A DNA stretch of 64,000 nucleotides from Diploptera punctata (taxonomy: Eukaryota; Arthropoda; Insecta; Blattodea; Blaberidae): contig JASPKZ010007288.1 of the NCBI GenBank assembly GCA_030220185.1, forward strand, positions 587,501-651,500. The letters are read 5' to 3'. This document shows positions 1-9,740 of the stretch, one piece after another. The position numbers were made by a program, and so were the translations under genes. Each line of letters begins with the position of its first letter. Within the stretch, counting starts at the first letter, position 1. The notes under the pieces were generated by a model that was given only the letters and a program-made list of their open reading frames with translations, did no database searches and had not been told where the DNA came from.

Positions 1-380
1 TTATTTATTGCCAAATAAGATCGCAATGTTGTAAGAGTGCACCGAAGTGGAGAAATAATGAAACACATCAAACTATATGTCATAATCAACTTACGGGTTA
101 TTTATTTATTTTTTTAATACACAACTCAATAAAATCACGAAATCTTTTCATTATTTGCTATATTCAATGTATTTGTTGGAGAAAATTAATGGTTTGACCT
201 GTCCAGAACATTAAAAAGGAGGAGCTTTCTTTATCACAAAAGCAGGAGCTGATAAAGAGAAATCGATAACGAGCGAGGTGAAACACGACTGTAATTGGTT
301 ATAAAAGAACATTCATTGAAACGTGATTGGTCATTGACTAGCATTTGTGGCATGAGTTAAATAGTCATAAAAAATATATA
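1..380 (+). repeat. Interspersed repeat family X, copy 1
   Basis: This stretch matches the reverse complement of 48330-48720 over almost its whole length, including the shared words AGGAGCTTTCTTTATCAC and GGCATGAGTTAAATAGTC. It has no coding capacity. It may continue beyond the left edge of the window. The class is unknown. Confidence 0.8.
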
Positions 381-389
381 ATCCATGGC

Positions 390-545
390 GCGACAGGTCT
401 ACCAGATGATTGTTAATCATCATCCAGCCATTATAGCGGTGGGATATAGTTATTTTTCGGGTCGCTCAACCTTTATGGCAGGTTTTCTCAACCTGGATTC
501 GCTACTTATTTTGGCTACCCAAATTCTTTATGACGTTTGTTCGGC
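390..545 (-). repeat. SINE-B body fragment
   Basis: Resembles the non-tRNA body of SINE-B as seen at 21880-21970, with words such as TCTCAACCTGGATTCGCTACTTATT and GGCTACCCAAAT in the same order. The tRNA-like head is missing. Diverged and truncated. Confidence 0.5.
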
Positions 546-880
546 ATCTGCCCCATATCGTTAAAAAATATCTTCTCCAATGGGGGCTAGAATCGCCGCA
601 AGTTACTTAGCTCTGCAGCAACGCATGATGTCTTTAACCACTACTAGGCTACGATGCGGGACATGTGTGTGTACAGGGTGTTTCAGAATAAGTATTACAA
701 CTTCTAGGGGTTCTATAGGGGATTTAGTAGTTAAGTTTTGATAAGGAGCCAATGGACGGAATCTTAGCATTTCGTTGTAAAATAAGTTTGAAGATCCAAC
801 ACAATGGGCTGTTATCCTGTGTCTTGTGTTTCAAAGTAATTATTACAGGCTTCTAGGGGTTGTATTTGTAACACGAATTT

Positions 881-1270
881 CCCTCCATATTGTTTTTAGT
901 TTCAAATATTAACTAGATATTTCATTAAATTTAAATTATTTAAATAAAGGCCGTTAATTTGAGATAAAGATATAATATGTATAAACATATCGAGTTTGGA
1001 CTTTAATTACTTAGAAATTTATTAGCAATCCAATACTCATGTTAATGAATCGATTTTATTAATTATATAAAAGTTGATTTCTTCTTTTTTATAAATGACT
1101 AAGAAAACTCCTTTTGTTAATTTTGAGTTATTCCAATAAAGTTGAAGCCAGAAAGTCTAGAAGACATAGGGTATGACAAAAGTAGACCAAGGTACCTGAA
1201 TACAATAGATACCAAACCTTTGTTAATGGAAATGTGTCAGAACGTATATTTGAAAACAGACTAAAATATC
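881..1270. other. AT-rich stretch inside element E
   Basis: No coding sequence, tRNA-like box or repeat was recognised here. It is the interior of the long-TIR element between its left inverted repeat and the ribozyme palindrome. Confidence 0.5.
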
Positions 1271-1338
1271 AGTCAAAATAATCCATATTTGGTTCGTCCT
1301 CCGGGCTTATAGGCCGTGGTCTGGTTGTCTTCATACTC

Positions 1339-1373
1339 GACGTTTCGTCTACTGCTGCGGTAGACATCATCAG
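1339..1373 (-). ncRNA. Hammerhead ribozyme core (PLE type)
   Basis: On the minus strand, CTGATGA is followed by a 6-bp stem II (GTCTAC/GTAGAC with a CGCAGCA loop), then GAAAC directly joined to GTC. The catalytic boxes are complete. Stem III would be only A-U and C-G with no loop, so cleavage would probably need pairing of two ribozymes through the self-complementary ACGT. Confidence 0.8.
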
Positions 1374-1493
1374 GAGATACTGCGTGCTCTCTGTGAACTC
1401 CTCAACAGTCGGCTGCAGACTGGCTGGTCGTTGGAAACTGTCTCTCTGTTTATAGCTAAACCCCGGGTGCACGCAGAGAGCACGCAGTATCTC

Positions 1494-1528
1494 CTTATGA
1501 TGTCTACCGCAGCAGTAGACGAAACGTC
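1494..1528 (+). ncRNA. Degenerate hammerhead ribozyme core
   Basis: The partner of the core at 1339-1373 in the opposite arm. Stem II and GAAAC-GTC are unchanged, but the first box reads CTTATGA: the essential G is replaced by T, so this copy is predicted to be inactive. Confidence 0.75.
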
Positions 1529-1633
1529 GAGTATGAAGACAACCAGGCCACGGCCTATAAGCCCGGAAGACGAACCAAATATGGATCAAGATGCCGGCCG
1601 TGAAAGCCTACAATTATATATAGTCAAAATAAT

Positions 1634-2315
1634 ATTTATGAGTAACAAGGGAAATATCACTAGGTCACTATGAAGCTTCAAATATAAATTTAGATACTTA
1701 TCAGTTAAAAGATAACTACAAACTACACATGTAAATTAATTTAAACTAACGGTTTTTAAATAAGCTGTTAGGCCCTTAATAAAAAACCCAAAGGCCCAAC
1801 TAGGAACAACTTGGCAACATTGTAGATAAGTAGCTCGAAAAGCCACGCCATTTATATATTGTAATATATCCCCACATATATTTAAACCAATAAGAATAAA
1901 TTGTATCCCTTGTCCTGTAGCGATCTGAACGATCGAAGGAATACTGAAGTTTTTAAATACCAAATTGAGACACGTACAGTAATAGAAGCCTCCCAACTAG
2001 CCAAGGGGAACATCAGTAAGTTTCTTTGTAATTGCGAGAAGCCTCCCAGATATCTAAGGGGAGAACATAGACTAAATTACATTGCGAATACTTGTCCATA
2101 ATTTTTATATAATTAATTTAATAATAATAATTCTTCAATACTCTATTGAAAAGTCAGATCGCTAACACAACGTATCATCAAGTGTCATCATTTATTATAT
2201 AATATGTATTTTGAATTGTATTCAAAATAAATCAAGTTAGTATTGAACGTCAATTATTGATAAAACTGTAGCTTCCCGTACGAAGTTCCCTCGTTATCCG
2301 TGTGATAAGTTATCC
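1634..2315. other. AT-rich stretch without recognised gene
   Basis: Interior of element E. Short open frames occur on both strands, but none resembles a known family or shows a codon pattern I can support. Confidence 0.4.
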
Positions 2316-2435
2316 TCATCGCTCATCGAACCCAACCTCAGCATAAAATTCCCACATTACGTGAATCCTTATATTAAACCCACATCCTGTGATAAATCCA
2401 TCATCCCTAATTAAAACTTTATGTTCCATACTACA

Positions 2436-2580
2436 CCTGTCGAGTCGGAGTAAGATTTCCTTGCAAATTCTGGTGGTACCAGAAATTATATGAACACACA
2501 TAAGGTCTTGTGGGGCGTGTGTATGATAACATACCTCGCAGGTAAACTGTGTGCAACAAAAAAAAGTATTGCCACGTGGA
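2436..2580 (-). other. Conserved internal segment of element E
   Basis: Read on the minus strand, this matches 50700-50840 on the plus strand, the other copy of E. The shared part includes a peptide frame with the words IHTP and KT-CV. This copy has a stop shortly after. In both copies the segment lies just inside a TIR. It may be a leftover coding exon of the element or a captured host exon. I do not recognise the peptide. Confidence 0.5.
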
Positions 2581-2796
2581 ACCTCACTTACAGTATAATC
2601 CCTAGAAGTCTATAATATTTATTCCGAAACACAAGACACACGATATCAGCCCATTGTGTTTCGATCTTCTAACCTATTTTACATCGAAATCGTATGTTTT
2701 CGGAAATGGGTTCGTTGTTAAAACTTTAACTACTAAATCACCTTCACAACTCCTAGAAGTATGTAATACTCTTTCCCAAATACCCTATATATAGAG

Positions 2797-3132
2797 TCCA
2801 CCGTTGTGGTCTCGAGGTAGCGAGCTGCCTTGTCACGCAGCGGGCCTGGGTTCGATTCCCGCTCGGGACAGTTTTTCTTGGTGGGTTTTTATCGGGGTTT
2901 TTCCTCATATGTAAGACAAATGTCAAGAAAACTTTAAGGCCCAAAAGGTCCCCGAAATCACATGGCCATCATCATCATCCTTATCATTATCATCATCATC
3001 CTTCGCCGGTGTGGAAAGCAATGGGAAGCTACTACACCTACAATTCTGTAGTAAAGCTGCAAAGCATACCATGAAAATGCTGTGATTGCAGTGAAAGACC
3101 TGCCCTCGGGCAAAATTACTATGGATGGATGG

Positions 3133-3136
<4 letters not shown>
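2797..3136 (+). repeat. SINE-A, near full length
   Basis: The tRNA-like head has a plausible A box (TGGTCTCGAGGTAGCG) and B box (GGTTCGATTCCC). The body then includes GTAAGACAAATGTCA, CATCATCATCATCC, AGCAATGGGAAGCTACTACA and GACCTGCCCTCGGGC, and ends in a (TGGA)n tail. An (AT)n run follows at 3137-3166. Other copies in this window are at 13195, 32505, 41171, 44126 and 62665. Confidence 0.85.
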
Positions 3137-3164
<28 letters not shown>

Positions 3165-3169
3165 AAAAA

Positions 3170-3420
3170 TAAAAATAAATGTCTGATCAGGGATTTGAAC
3201 CCAGACCTCAGAATTGATAATTCTGTGTGCTACCGATTACGCTATCCAGACAATCCTAGCACATTCATTTTTGTTTATATACATTCTCTATCACGAGAGA
3301 TATCGAGAACTCGGTCTCATTGTCCTCTTAGTGGCTTCTACATGTAAGCAAATTAAAGATAATTTTTACTTTATAGCAGTGACGCTTCTTTATTAGATGT
3401 TATATTTAAATTTTTGACAT
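3170..3420 (-). repeat. SINE-D with tRNA-like head, copy 1
   Basis: On the minus strand, 3186-3252 reads as a tRNA-like module: an A box around TAGCGTAATCGGTAGC and a B box GGTTCAAATCC. The anticodon loop TTATCAA would place ATC at the anticodon position. The acceptor stem pairs imperfectly, so this is a SINE promoter rather than a working tRNA. A second copy lies about 285 bp downstream. Confidence 0.65.
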
Positions 3421-3439
3421 TGAGTAATACATGCCTAAT

Positions 3440-3565
3440 ATGACACGAAGAGAAAAAATAAATGCCTGAAACGGGATTTGAACCCAGACCTTTGAATTCC
3501 ACTTCAGTGCGCTACCGATTACGATATCCAGACACTCCTAGTACAAACATTTATTTTTCTTTATA
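3440..3565 (-). repeat. SINE-D copy 2, first part, split by a transposon
   Basis: The tRNA-like head lies at 3466-3535 on the minus strand. The body stops at the TA where the mariner-like element begins and resumes at 5241-5385. There it matches the body of copy 1 (TCTCTATCA, CCTCTAGTGGCT, GATGCTTCTTTATT). Confidence 0.7.
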
Positions 3566-5240
3566 CAGGGTGTATCACGAAGGATGACGCAAACTTACAT
3601 GGTTGAAAGTACACGATAATAGAAGCAACAATGTCCCAGTAAACATGGGTCCGAAAACGAGCCGTTTGCGAGATAGTTACTAATGTATGGTTACAAGCCG
3701 CCACTGACGTTATTGTTTGTAACATCGTACGGTTTATTCCTTGCGCACTTCAAGCCGTCCTATGTTCTTTGCTTATACAACTGAACATTGCCGAGAGAGG
3801 GAGTTGTAATCAAACAATACACGCAGAACGTACTGGTCGGATACAGTACACTGTCTCAAAAGTTATCAGTCTCGTCTGAGGAGTGCCACTTGTGCTGTGT
3901 TGTAATTACAATGGAACCTTACACAAAAGAAGAGTATGCGGATATGCATTTCATGTACGGTAGGGCTAATGACAATACACGGGAGGCTGCATGTGTGTAC
4001 CAAGAAACATATCCTGATCGAAGACACCCCGAAATTCGTATATTTACAAGGGTCCATCAGCGCCTGAGAGAAAATGGGGGGTTTTGCACATGGCAGAGCA
4101 GTAGGTAGGCCTGATCGCATTACGTCTGAGATGAGGATATGGTATTGGAAGCAGTACAGCTCTCTCCAGGAACCTCGACGAGAAGAATTGCCACACAAGT
4201 GTCTGTACTAAGCTACAGCAGTGTATGGAGAATTCTACAGCGCAATTTATTGTGTTCTTACCACCTCCAACGAGTTCAATGTCTAAATGATGCGTACTTT
4301 GTCCCTAGAGTGATGTTTTTTCAGTGGATGCACAACAGACTGTAGTCAACCCTCGTTTCGCATATAGCATTTTATTTACAGACAAAGTTGGATTCGCACG
4401 CGACGGTGTTTTTAATTATCATTAATACATATTTTTGGTGTGAAAAAACCCACATGCTGTTCATGAGTCACCACATCAGCACCGTTTCTCACTGAATGTG
4501 TGGTTAGGGGTACTAGGTGATCATCTCATTGGACCACACATTCTTCCATCAAAACTTATTGGACGGAGGTACCTTAGGTTCCTGCGGCGTCATCTTCCAG
4601 GATTGCTTGAGGATGTTCCCCTTCAGCAACGTCGGGGTTTGTGGAACATGCATGATGGAGCTCCGGCACATTTTGGTGCTGATGTGAGACGGCATCTATC
4701 GCGCAGATACGGCCAAAGATGGATAGGTCATGGCGGATCTGTACCTAGGCCTGCAAGATCACCTGATCTAAATCCTTTGATATTTGTGTCTAGGGTCACC
4801 TCAAAAGCGAAGTGTACAGCACACCCGTTAACGCGGTTGAAGAACTCGAGCAGAGAGTTGTACATGCTTGTCAAGAATTCAGAAATGATCCAGGGGTTTT
4901 CCAAAGAATTCGACATTCATTGCAGAGGTGAGCACATTATTGAATCCAGATGCATGGAAGACACTTCGAACACCTCCTTTAACAGGTAACCCATAAGTAA
5001 AATGAACTGTGATATGTGAATTAAATGGGATGAAAAATTAATAGCAAACAATAAATTCAAATAAATTTGTATTTACTAGGACGATGTTTACAATGAAGTC
5101 AGTGGCGGCTTGTAACCATACTTTCGTAATTTTTTCGTAAACGGCTCGTTTGCGGAGCCATGTTTACTGGGACATTGTTGATTTTATAATCGTGTACTTT
5201 CAACCATGTAAGTTTGCGCCATCTATGTTGATATATCCTG
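3566..5240. mobile_element. Tc1/mariner-superfamily element with ~150-bp TIRs
   Basis: The element begins CAGGGTGTATCACG after TA and ends so that its other strand begins CAGGATATATCAAC before TA. The two ends match as inverted repeats over about 150 bp (3566-3716 and 5090-5240), sharing words such as GCGCAAACTTACATGG and AAGCCGCCACTGAC. Size (1.68 kb), the TA duplication and the transposase remnant inside all fit an IS630-Tc1-mariner element. It inserted into a SINE-D copy. Confidence 0.9.
3911..4983 (+). pseudogene. Broken mariner-type transposase
   Basis: Three frames must be combined to follow the gene. The N-terminal DNA-binding region starts at the ATG at 3911 (MEPYTKEEYADMHFMYG, typical first helix-turn-helix of this family) and runs to about 4108. 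A second helix-turn-helix-like stretch (RRIATQVSVLSYSSVWRIL) lies in 4139-4345. The catalytic half at 4498-4983 contains WLGVLGDHLIGPHILP, the MHDGAPAHF block with the second catalytic Asp, and RSPDLNPL with the third. The first catalytic Asp region is in another frame near 4375-4390. Family members are about 330-360 aa. Frameshifts and a lost C-terminal frame make this copy inactive, though its long TIRs might still be mobilised in trans. Confidence 0.85.
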
Positions 5241-5385
5241 TACATATTCTCTATCATGAGATGTAGCGGGATTTCGGTTTCACTGCCCTCTAGTGGCTAC
5301 GATAACAAGTAAGCAGATTAAAAATAATGTTTACTTTGTAAGAGTGATGCTTCTTTATTTAGTTGTTACAATTATTAATGTTATA
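5241..5385 (-). repeat. SINE-D copy 2, second part
   Basis: Continuation of the SINE-D body interrupted at 3565. The rejoined order matches copy 1 at 3253-3420. Its last 12 bases (ATTAATGTTATA, 5374-5385) form the left target-site duplicate of the next element. Confidence 0.65.
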
Positions 5386-5450
5386 TCTATTAATTAAATA
5401 AAAATAAAACGTAGTTTTATTTTATTTTCATATTTATTATATAATTCAGT

Positions 5451-5475
5451 GACAGCTGTTTCGGACCTTCTTCAG
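5451..5475 (-). ncRNA. Hammerhead ribozyme core lacking stem II
   Basis: Compared with the opposite arm, about 9 bases of stem II and its loop are missing (TACACTGTA in the other arm's orientation). CTGAAGA and GAAACAGCTGTC remain, so this copy should not fold into an active ribozyme. Confidence 0.6.
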
Positions 5476-5507
5476 ACATGTTAACAAATTATAATTTGTT
5501 AACATGT

Positions 5508-5540
5508 CTGAAGAAGGTACAGTGTACCGAAACAGCTGTC
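5508..5540 (+). ncRNA. Hammerhead ribozyme core
   Basis: CTGAAGA, a stem II built from GGTAC and GTACC, then GAAAC, AGCT and GTC. Stem III (CAG/CTG) is a palindrome with no loop, so it could pair fully only between two ribozymes or two strands. Confidence 0.75.
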
Positions 5541-5672
5541 ACTGAATTATATAATAAATATGAAAATCAAATAAAACTACGTTTTATTTTTATTTAATTA
5601 ATAAATATGGATTTTCATCAAATAAACACCAACTCAATTGATTAATTAATGTTATAATTAAATTTTTATAAT

Positions 5673-5673
5673 G

Positions 5674-5710
<37 letters not shown>

Positions 5711-5757
5711 CGTGTGTGTGTGTGTGTGTGTGTTGTGTGTGTGTGTGTTTATGTGTG
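5673..5757 (+). repeat. (AT)n(TG)n microsatellite
   Basis: About 28 bases of AT dinucleotides run directly into about 55 bases of mostly TG. Confidence 0.95.
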
Positions 5758-6300
5758 TGAGCTCAATTATGTATGTACAAAGAAAGGAATTATAAATAAC
5801 AATAGGACTGGTAATTCTAGTAGATTTATTTTCTTCTGGTGACACAGATTTCCTCATAGAAGATATGATATCTTCTTTTCCTAATTCTCATAATTTAAGC
5901 AATCCTCGTCTGTCAGATATCTTCTCTTTACAATGCTTACGAATTTCTCTATCCATCCCTTTTCCTTCTGGTTACCAAACAGGGATTCGTCATTTAATAC
6001 AGTATATCTTTTTATATTGGCTGTTAACATACCAGTTGCCTTTCTTAATATTGATATTATTCTTACTTATAATATAAAACAATAAAAATAATCAACGTAT
6101 TTTAAGATACCAAAGAACCAAATTAATATTTAATGTTTAAATTCTACAAAATAATTTCAAATTAATAAATTTTAATCTAGCAACTAAAACCTACTTATGG
6201 TAGAATTCAAGTTCCTTCACCTGTCACACAGTGCTGTATCCTGGTTCGATTTAGATCTCAACAGACGACAAACATATATTTAATTTACTCTAGAACTTAG
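5758..6300. other. AT-rich stretch without recognised gene
   Basis: Pyrimidine-rich on the plus strand around 5870-6060. Nothing resembling a known element or gene was found. Confidence 0.4.
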
Positions 6301-6304
6301 TCTT

Positions 6305-6480
6305 AGTGCAAAATGCAGGCGACAATCCTACAGGACAGTGTTCTTGCATCTTTTCTACATCAATGACTTATCAAATGTAATAAAGCTCTTCCATTTTATT
6401 CTCTATGCTGACGATCCATAGCCTATGTTATATCAGGCGGTCAGAGGACAAGGGGTACAAGTGATGAAACAATTATTTTG
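6305..6480 (+). pseudogene. LINE reverse transcriptase remnant (palm motif)
   Basis: One frame reads FLYIDLSNVIK and then LYADDP, matching the palm-region FADD/YADD box and the preceding LLFLLYINDL block of jockey-like non-LTR retrotransposons. It is about 60 codons with stops. The end (CGGTCAGAGGACAAGGGGTACAAGTG) also occurs on the minus strand at about 12115-12145, so both are relics of one repeat. Confidence 0.45.
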
Positions 6481-6484
6481 AAGA

Positions 6485-7052
6485 AAATTAAGTTTAAAAA
6501 TCAATGGGAAAATAATATTCCAGAATATATAACAAGTCTCATAAATTGTGTTTGTGTTCCTTATATATGAGTCCATTTTTATCCGCAAAATTTGAGCAGA
6601 TACAATAAAAACATTAGCCTATACTATAATGTTTTTCTTTCATTATGCATTAAAGGATAGATTCTCTTAAGCGCCCCTCCACACGAATGTTTCCCTTTAT
6701 GTCTGTTTATAGTGTTTGCCTTCATTTCTTCTTCTTCTTCTTTACTTTATTTTTACCCATTTTCTTGTTTAGTAATCCTCTTTCTGTCAACGTTCATTCT
6801 TGGATCATCTTCTTCTTCTGTAGGTCCTGTAATGCCATGTTCTTCATTGGAATCAGTAAAGAAAACAAAAACAACACCAATGATTAATCTTCATATAAAA
6901 GAAAAACATATTTTCATTTTAAACATTATTAGATTGCAAATTCTGTAAATATAAATCATATTATATCTTTAGGCTGTTAAATAGTTTCTAATTATCTCCA
7001 AATGTATTGCTAATAAGTATTATTTTATAATACATTGTATATAATTGTGAAA
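6485..7052. other. AT-rich stretch without recognised gene
   Basis: The TTC-rich stretch near 6725-6760 makes long runs of Ser/Phe in some frames but shows no family resemblance. Confidence 0.4.
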
Positions 7053-7153
7053 ATATAGATAAATAGTTGAATGCAGGCTTTCACGGCCGGTAATCATGAT
7101 GTTGAGTGATTCCGGGTTCTGTGGCCGTGGTCCATAGTTGGTGTTGATACCAG

Positions 7154-7187
7154 ACGTTTCGCCCTCAACTGCGGAGGGCATCTCAGT
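7154..7187 (-). ncRNA. Hammerhead core of PLE1 (one base missing)
   Basis: Stem II (GCCCTC/GAGGGC) and GAAAC-GTC are intact, but the first box reads CTGAGA: one base is lost relative to CTGAAGA in PLE3. Likely inactive. Confidence 0.8.
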
Positions 7188-7189
7188 GG

Positions 7190-9740
7190 CGAGTGCTTCT
7201 AGGCGTGTTTCCTGGTCGGAAGCTCTACTTAGAGTGAACGCTGCGGGTGTTGTATTGATACTAGTGGTGGGAGCAGGGTGAGCGGGCGTGGCTCTTGCTG
7301 ATTGGCTAATGGGTCGTCTCCTTGTTGTCCCTAGTGTTGATGCATTTATTTTCTAGTGTACGGTACCAGGCCTTAGACAGTTTAATACCTTCCTCTTTTC
7401 TGTTAATATTTTCCTTATGCTTGTGTATTTTCTATAGCCTCTCGATATAATCTAGGGAAATAATAGGAAGTTGTGGCTAAAACTTGTGTATCATCGAATA
7501 GAATCTGGTGTCCATTCATAATGGCATGTTCTGCTACAGCCGATTTATCCATTTCTCCTTGTCTGCAGTTTCTTTTGTGTTCTGATAAACGGGTGGCTAT
7601 ACTTCTTTTTGTGGTCCCTATGTATGGTTTACCACACGAACAAGGAAGTCGATATACGCCGCAAGTGGAGAGAGGTGGCCGAGGATCCTTAGCTGAGCGA
7701 AGGCAGTCTTCTATTTTTCTTGTAGGTCTGTAAACTGTTTTTATGTTGTATTTTCGTAGGAGTTTTCCGATACGATCTGTGACTCTTTGTACATATGGTA
7801 AGTAGGCTATGCTGGTTGAGGGTGTGTTATCCATTCTGACGTGCTGTCTTCGTGGATGTATGGTTTGTCTTATTTCCTTGGATGTGTAGCCATTTTTCTG
7901 GAAACAATTGAACAGATGGTGTTGTTCTTGTTTAAGGTGTTGTGGTTGGCATAACTTAGTCGCTCTGTCGAACAGTGTCTTAATGACACCTCGTTTTGTC
8001 TTGGATGGTGGTTAGAGTCTTTGTGCAGATATCGGTCTGTGTGTGTAGGTTTTCTGTAAACTGTATGTTGAATTTCCCCATTGCCAGTCCTTATTATTTG
8101 AACATCCAGGAAAGGAAGTCTTCCATTATCTTCTTTTCCATTGTGAACTGTATTTTGTTGTGTCTGCTGTTAAGGTGTTGAAGGAAACGTTCCAATTCTT
8201 CACTGCCATGTCTCCATACTACGAATGTGTCATCAACATAGCGAAACCAATGTTCTGGAGACTTGGGAGCTGTTTTTAGTGCTTCTGTTTCGAATTTCTC
8301 CATGAAAAAATTCGCTACTACTGGGCTTAGAGGACTGCCCATGGCTACTCCGTCGGTCTGTTCATAGTAGCTGTTGTTCCATTGGAAGTAAGTAGTAGTT
8401 AGTACATGCCTGAATAAATTGGATATTTCTTCTGTGAAAATCTGTCTAATGTAGTCCATGGTCTCATTACTGGCACCATGGTGAAAAGGGAAACCACATC
8501 GAAGCTAACCAGTATATCTTGAGATGTTACGTTTATATTCCGTAGTCTCTCAATGAAATGTGTCGAGTCTCTGATGTAGCTGTCCGTTTTTCCAAGGAGT
8601 GGTTTCAGAAGTCCTGTAAGATGCTTTGCCAGTAAGTAGGTCGGAGAACCGATGGCACTGACAATTGGCCGGAGTGGAATGTTGTTCTTGTGTATTTTTG
8701 GAAGACCATAGAGTCTTGGAGGTTGAGCTTCGGATACGCGTAATTCTTCTTAATTCCTTCTGGCAAGGACGATTGCTTGATAAGATTGTTGGTTTTTCGA
8801 AGAATACCGGATGTAGGGTCCTCGCTTGATAGGTTTGTATGTATTCTGGTGTCAGAATCTCTATTATTTTCTCTTTGTATTCATGTGTATTCATAACAAC
8901 TGTAGAGTTTCCTTTATCGGCTGGTAAAATAGTGATATTATTATCATTATTTAAAGTTTTTAGCGCTAGTCTCTCCTTCTTAGTTAAATTGCTTTTCGGT
9001 GGTTGGGCGCGACGGAGTATTCTTGCAGCTTCATAACGAATTTCATCAGTTGTTTGCAAGGGGAGATTCTTGATGCTTGCCTCGATGTTAGAGATAATGT
9101 CCTCTACAGGTATTGATGTGGGTGTGATAGCGTAGTTGCCTCCTTTTTGATAGTACAGATGTTTCTTCTTCAGTTGAGAGCGTGCGTGATGACAGGTTTG
9201 TTACGGTATGTTGTAGACCGACTGATTGCTGTAAGGGTCGCGATTGCATTTTTAGAAAGTCAAATTTCTTCATCTGCGTTCTAGTAGACTTTACCATGGT
9301 TGCTTCACTTGAGTTGTATGTAATGCTGTCGATCTTGTTCCAATCTTGGTAAGGAATGCTGTTATGATTGTTATGTGAAGTGTAAAGAGTTTTTGCGTCG
9401 TTGGTTGCTAACCTCCTTCCGTGTTTGTTGGATCCGTTCTCTGAGTAGAGCACGTTCAGTACGGTCGTATATGCGATGGGCTTTTTTAGATCTAAAAGTC
9501 CTCCGTTGTTTGCAGGAATTTGGGTATATTCCAGCGTCTCTTGCACCGTAGTAAAAAAGTATAAGATGATAGTAAAGTGAGATTTTCTTCTTCCGGAGTG
9601 TCTCCAGGTGTCGAATACGTAAATAACTTTCCTCCCCGTAGAGGCGTTTAATAGTTGAATGCAGGCTTTCACGGCCGGTAATCATGATGTTGAGTGATTC
9701 CGGGTTCTGTGGCCGTGGTCCATAGTTGGTGTTGATACCA
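7190..9740 (-). pseudogene. PLE1 polyprotein: Penelope-type RT with GIY-YIG endonuclease
   Basis: Reading from the right, the start (MITGRESLHSTIKRLYG, near 9735) lies inside the terminal repeat shared with PLE2. The N-terminal region runs to about 9371 and contains ARDAGIYPN and RIYDRTERALLRERI. A middle piece at 8550-9059 has LKTLNNDNNITILPADKGNSTVV, the RT block typical of Penelope-like elements. The palm lies at 8094-8459 with GVAMGSPLSPVVANFFME and the catalytic RYVDDTFV. The C-terminal endonuclease at 7415-7834 shows GVYRLPCSCGKPYIGTTKR, then R-EHKR and KSAVAEHA. Several frameshifts and stops break the frame, most obviously between 9059 and 9371 and near 8090. PLEs prime reverse transcription at sites cut by the GIY-YIG domain. 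Confidence 0.9.

Larger units (their letters stand above)
1283..1621. mobile_element. Inverted PLE 3'-end pair with hammerhead ribozymes, unit 1
   Basis: Two copies of a Penelope-like 3' end lie head to head: 1283-1396 on the minus strand and 1471-1586 on the plus strand, with a 75-bp spacer. The plus copy continues into the family signature CCGGCCGTGAAAGCC at 1595-1609. The 12-bp direct repeat AGTCAAAATAAT lies on both sides (1271-1282 and 1622-1633), so the palindrome appears to have inserted as one unit. It contains no reverse transcriptase, so it would be non-autonomous. Confidence 0.8.
674..2787. mobile_element. Long-TIR DNA element E, copy 1
   Basis: The left end starts CAGGGTGTTTCAGAATAAG after a TA. 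The right end, read on the other strand, starts TAGGGTATTTGGGAAAGAG, also beside a TA. Both ends carry a ~200-bp inverted repeat (674-880 and about 2580-2787), in which the terminal motif recurs about 150 bp further in. TA flanks and CAGGGTG ends fit the Tc1/mariner group, but I see no transposase. The element was later invaded by the ribozyme palindrome at 1283-1621. A second copy at 49031-51058 shares the ends and one internal segment. Confidence 0.6.
5386..5644. mobile_element. Inverted hammerhead unit 2
   Basis: A near-perfect palindrome with arms at about 5386-5490 and 5491-5605, centred on TTAACAAATTATAATTTGTTAA, with TA-rich tails. The 12-bp direct repeat ATTAATGTTATA sits on each side (5374-5385 and 5645-5656). 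Each arm carries hammerhead-like sequence with the ribozyme direction pointing outward, the same geometry as the unit at 1283. Confidence 0.75.

Noticed and set aside
3129..3347. Frame encoding IYIYIY repeats
   Set aside because: Product of the (AT)n run next to SINE-A, followed by the tRNA-like head of SINE-D.
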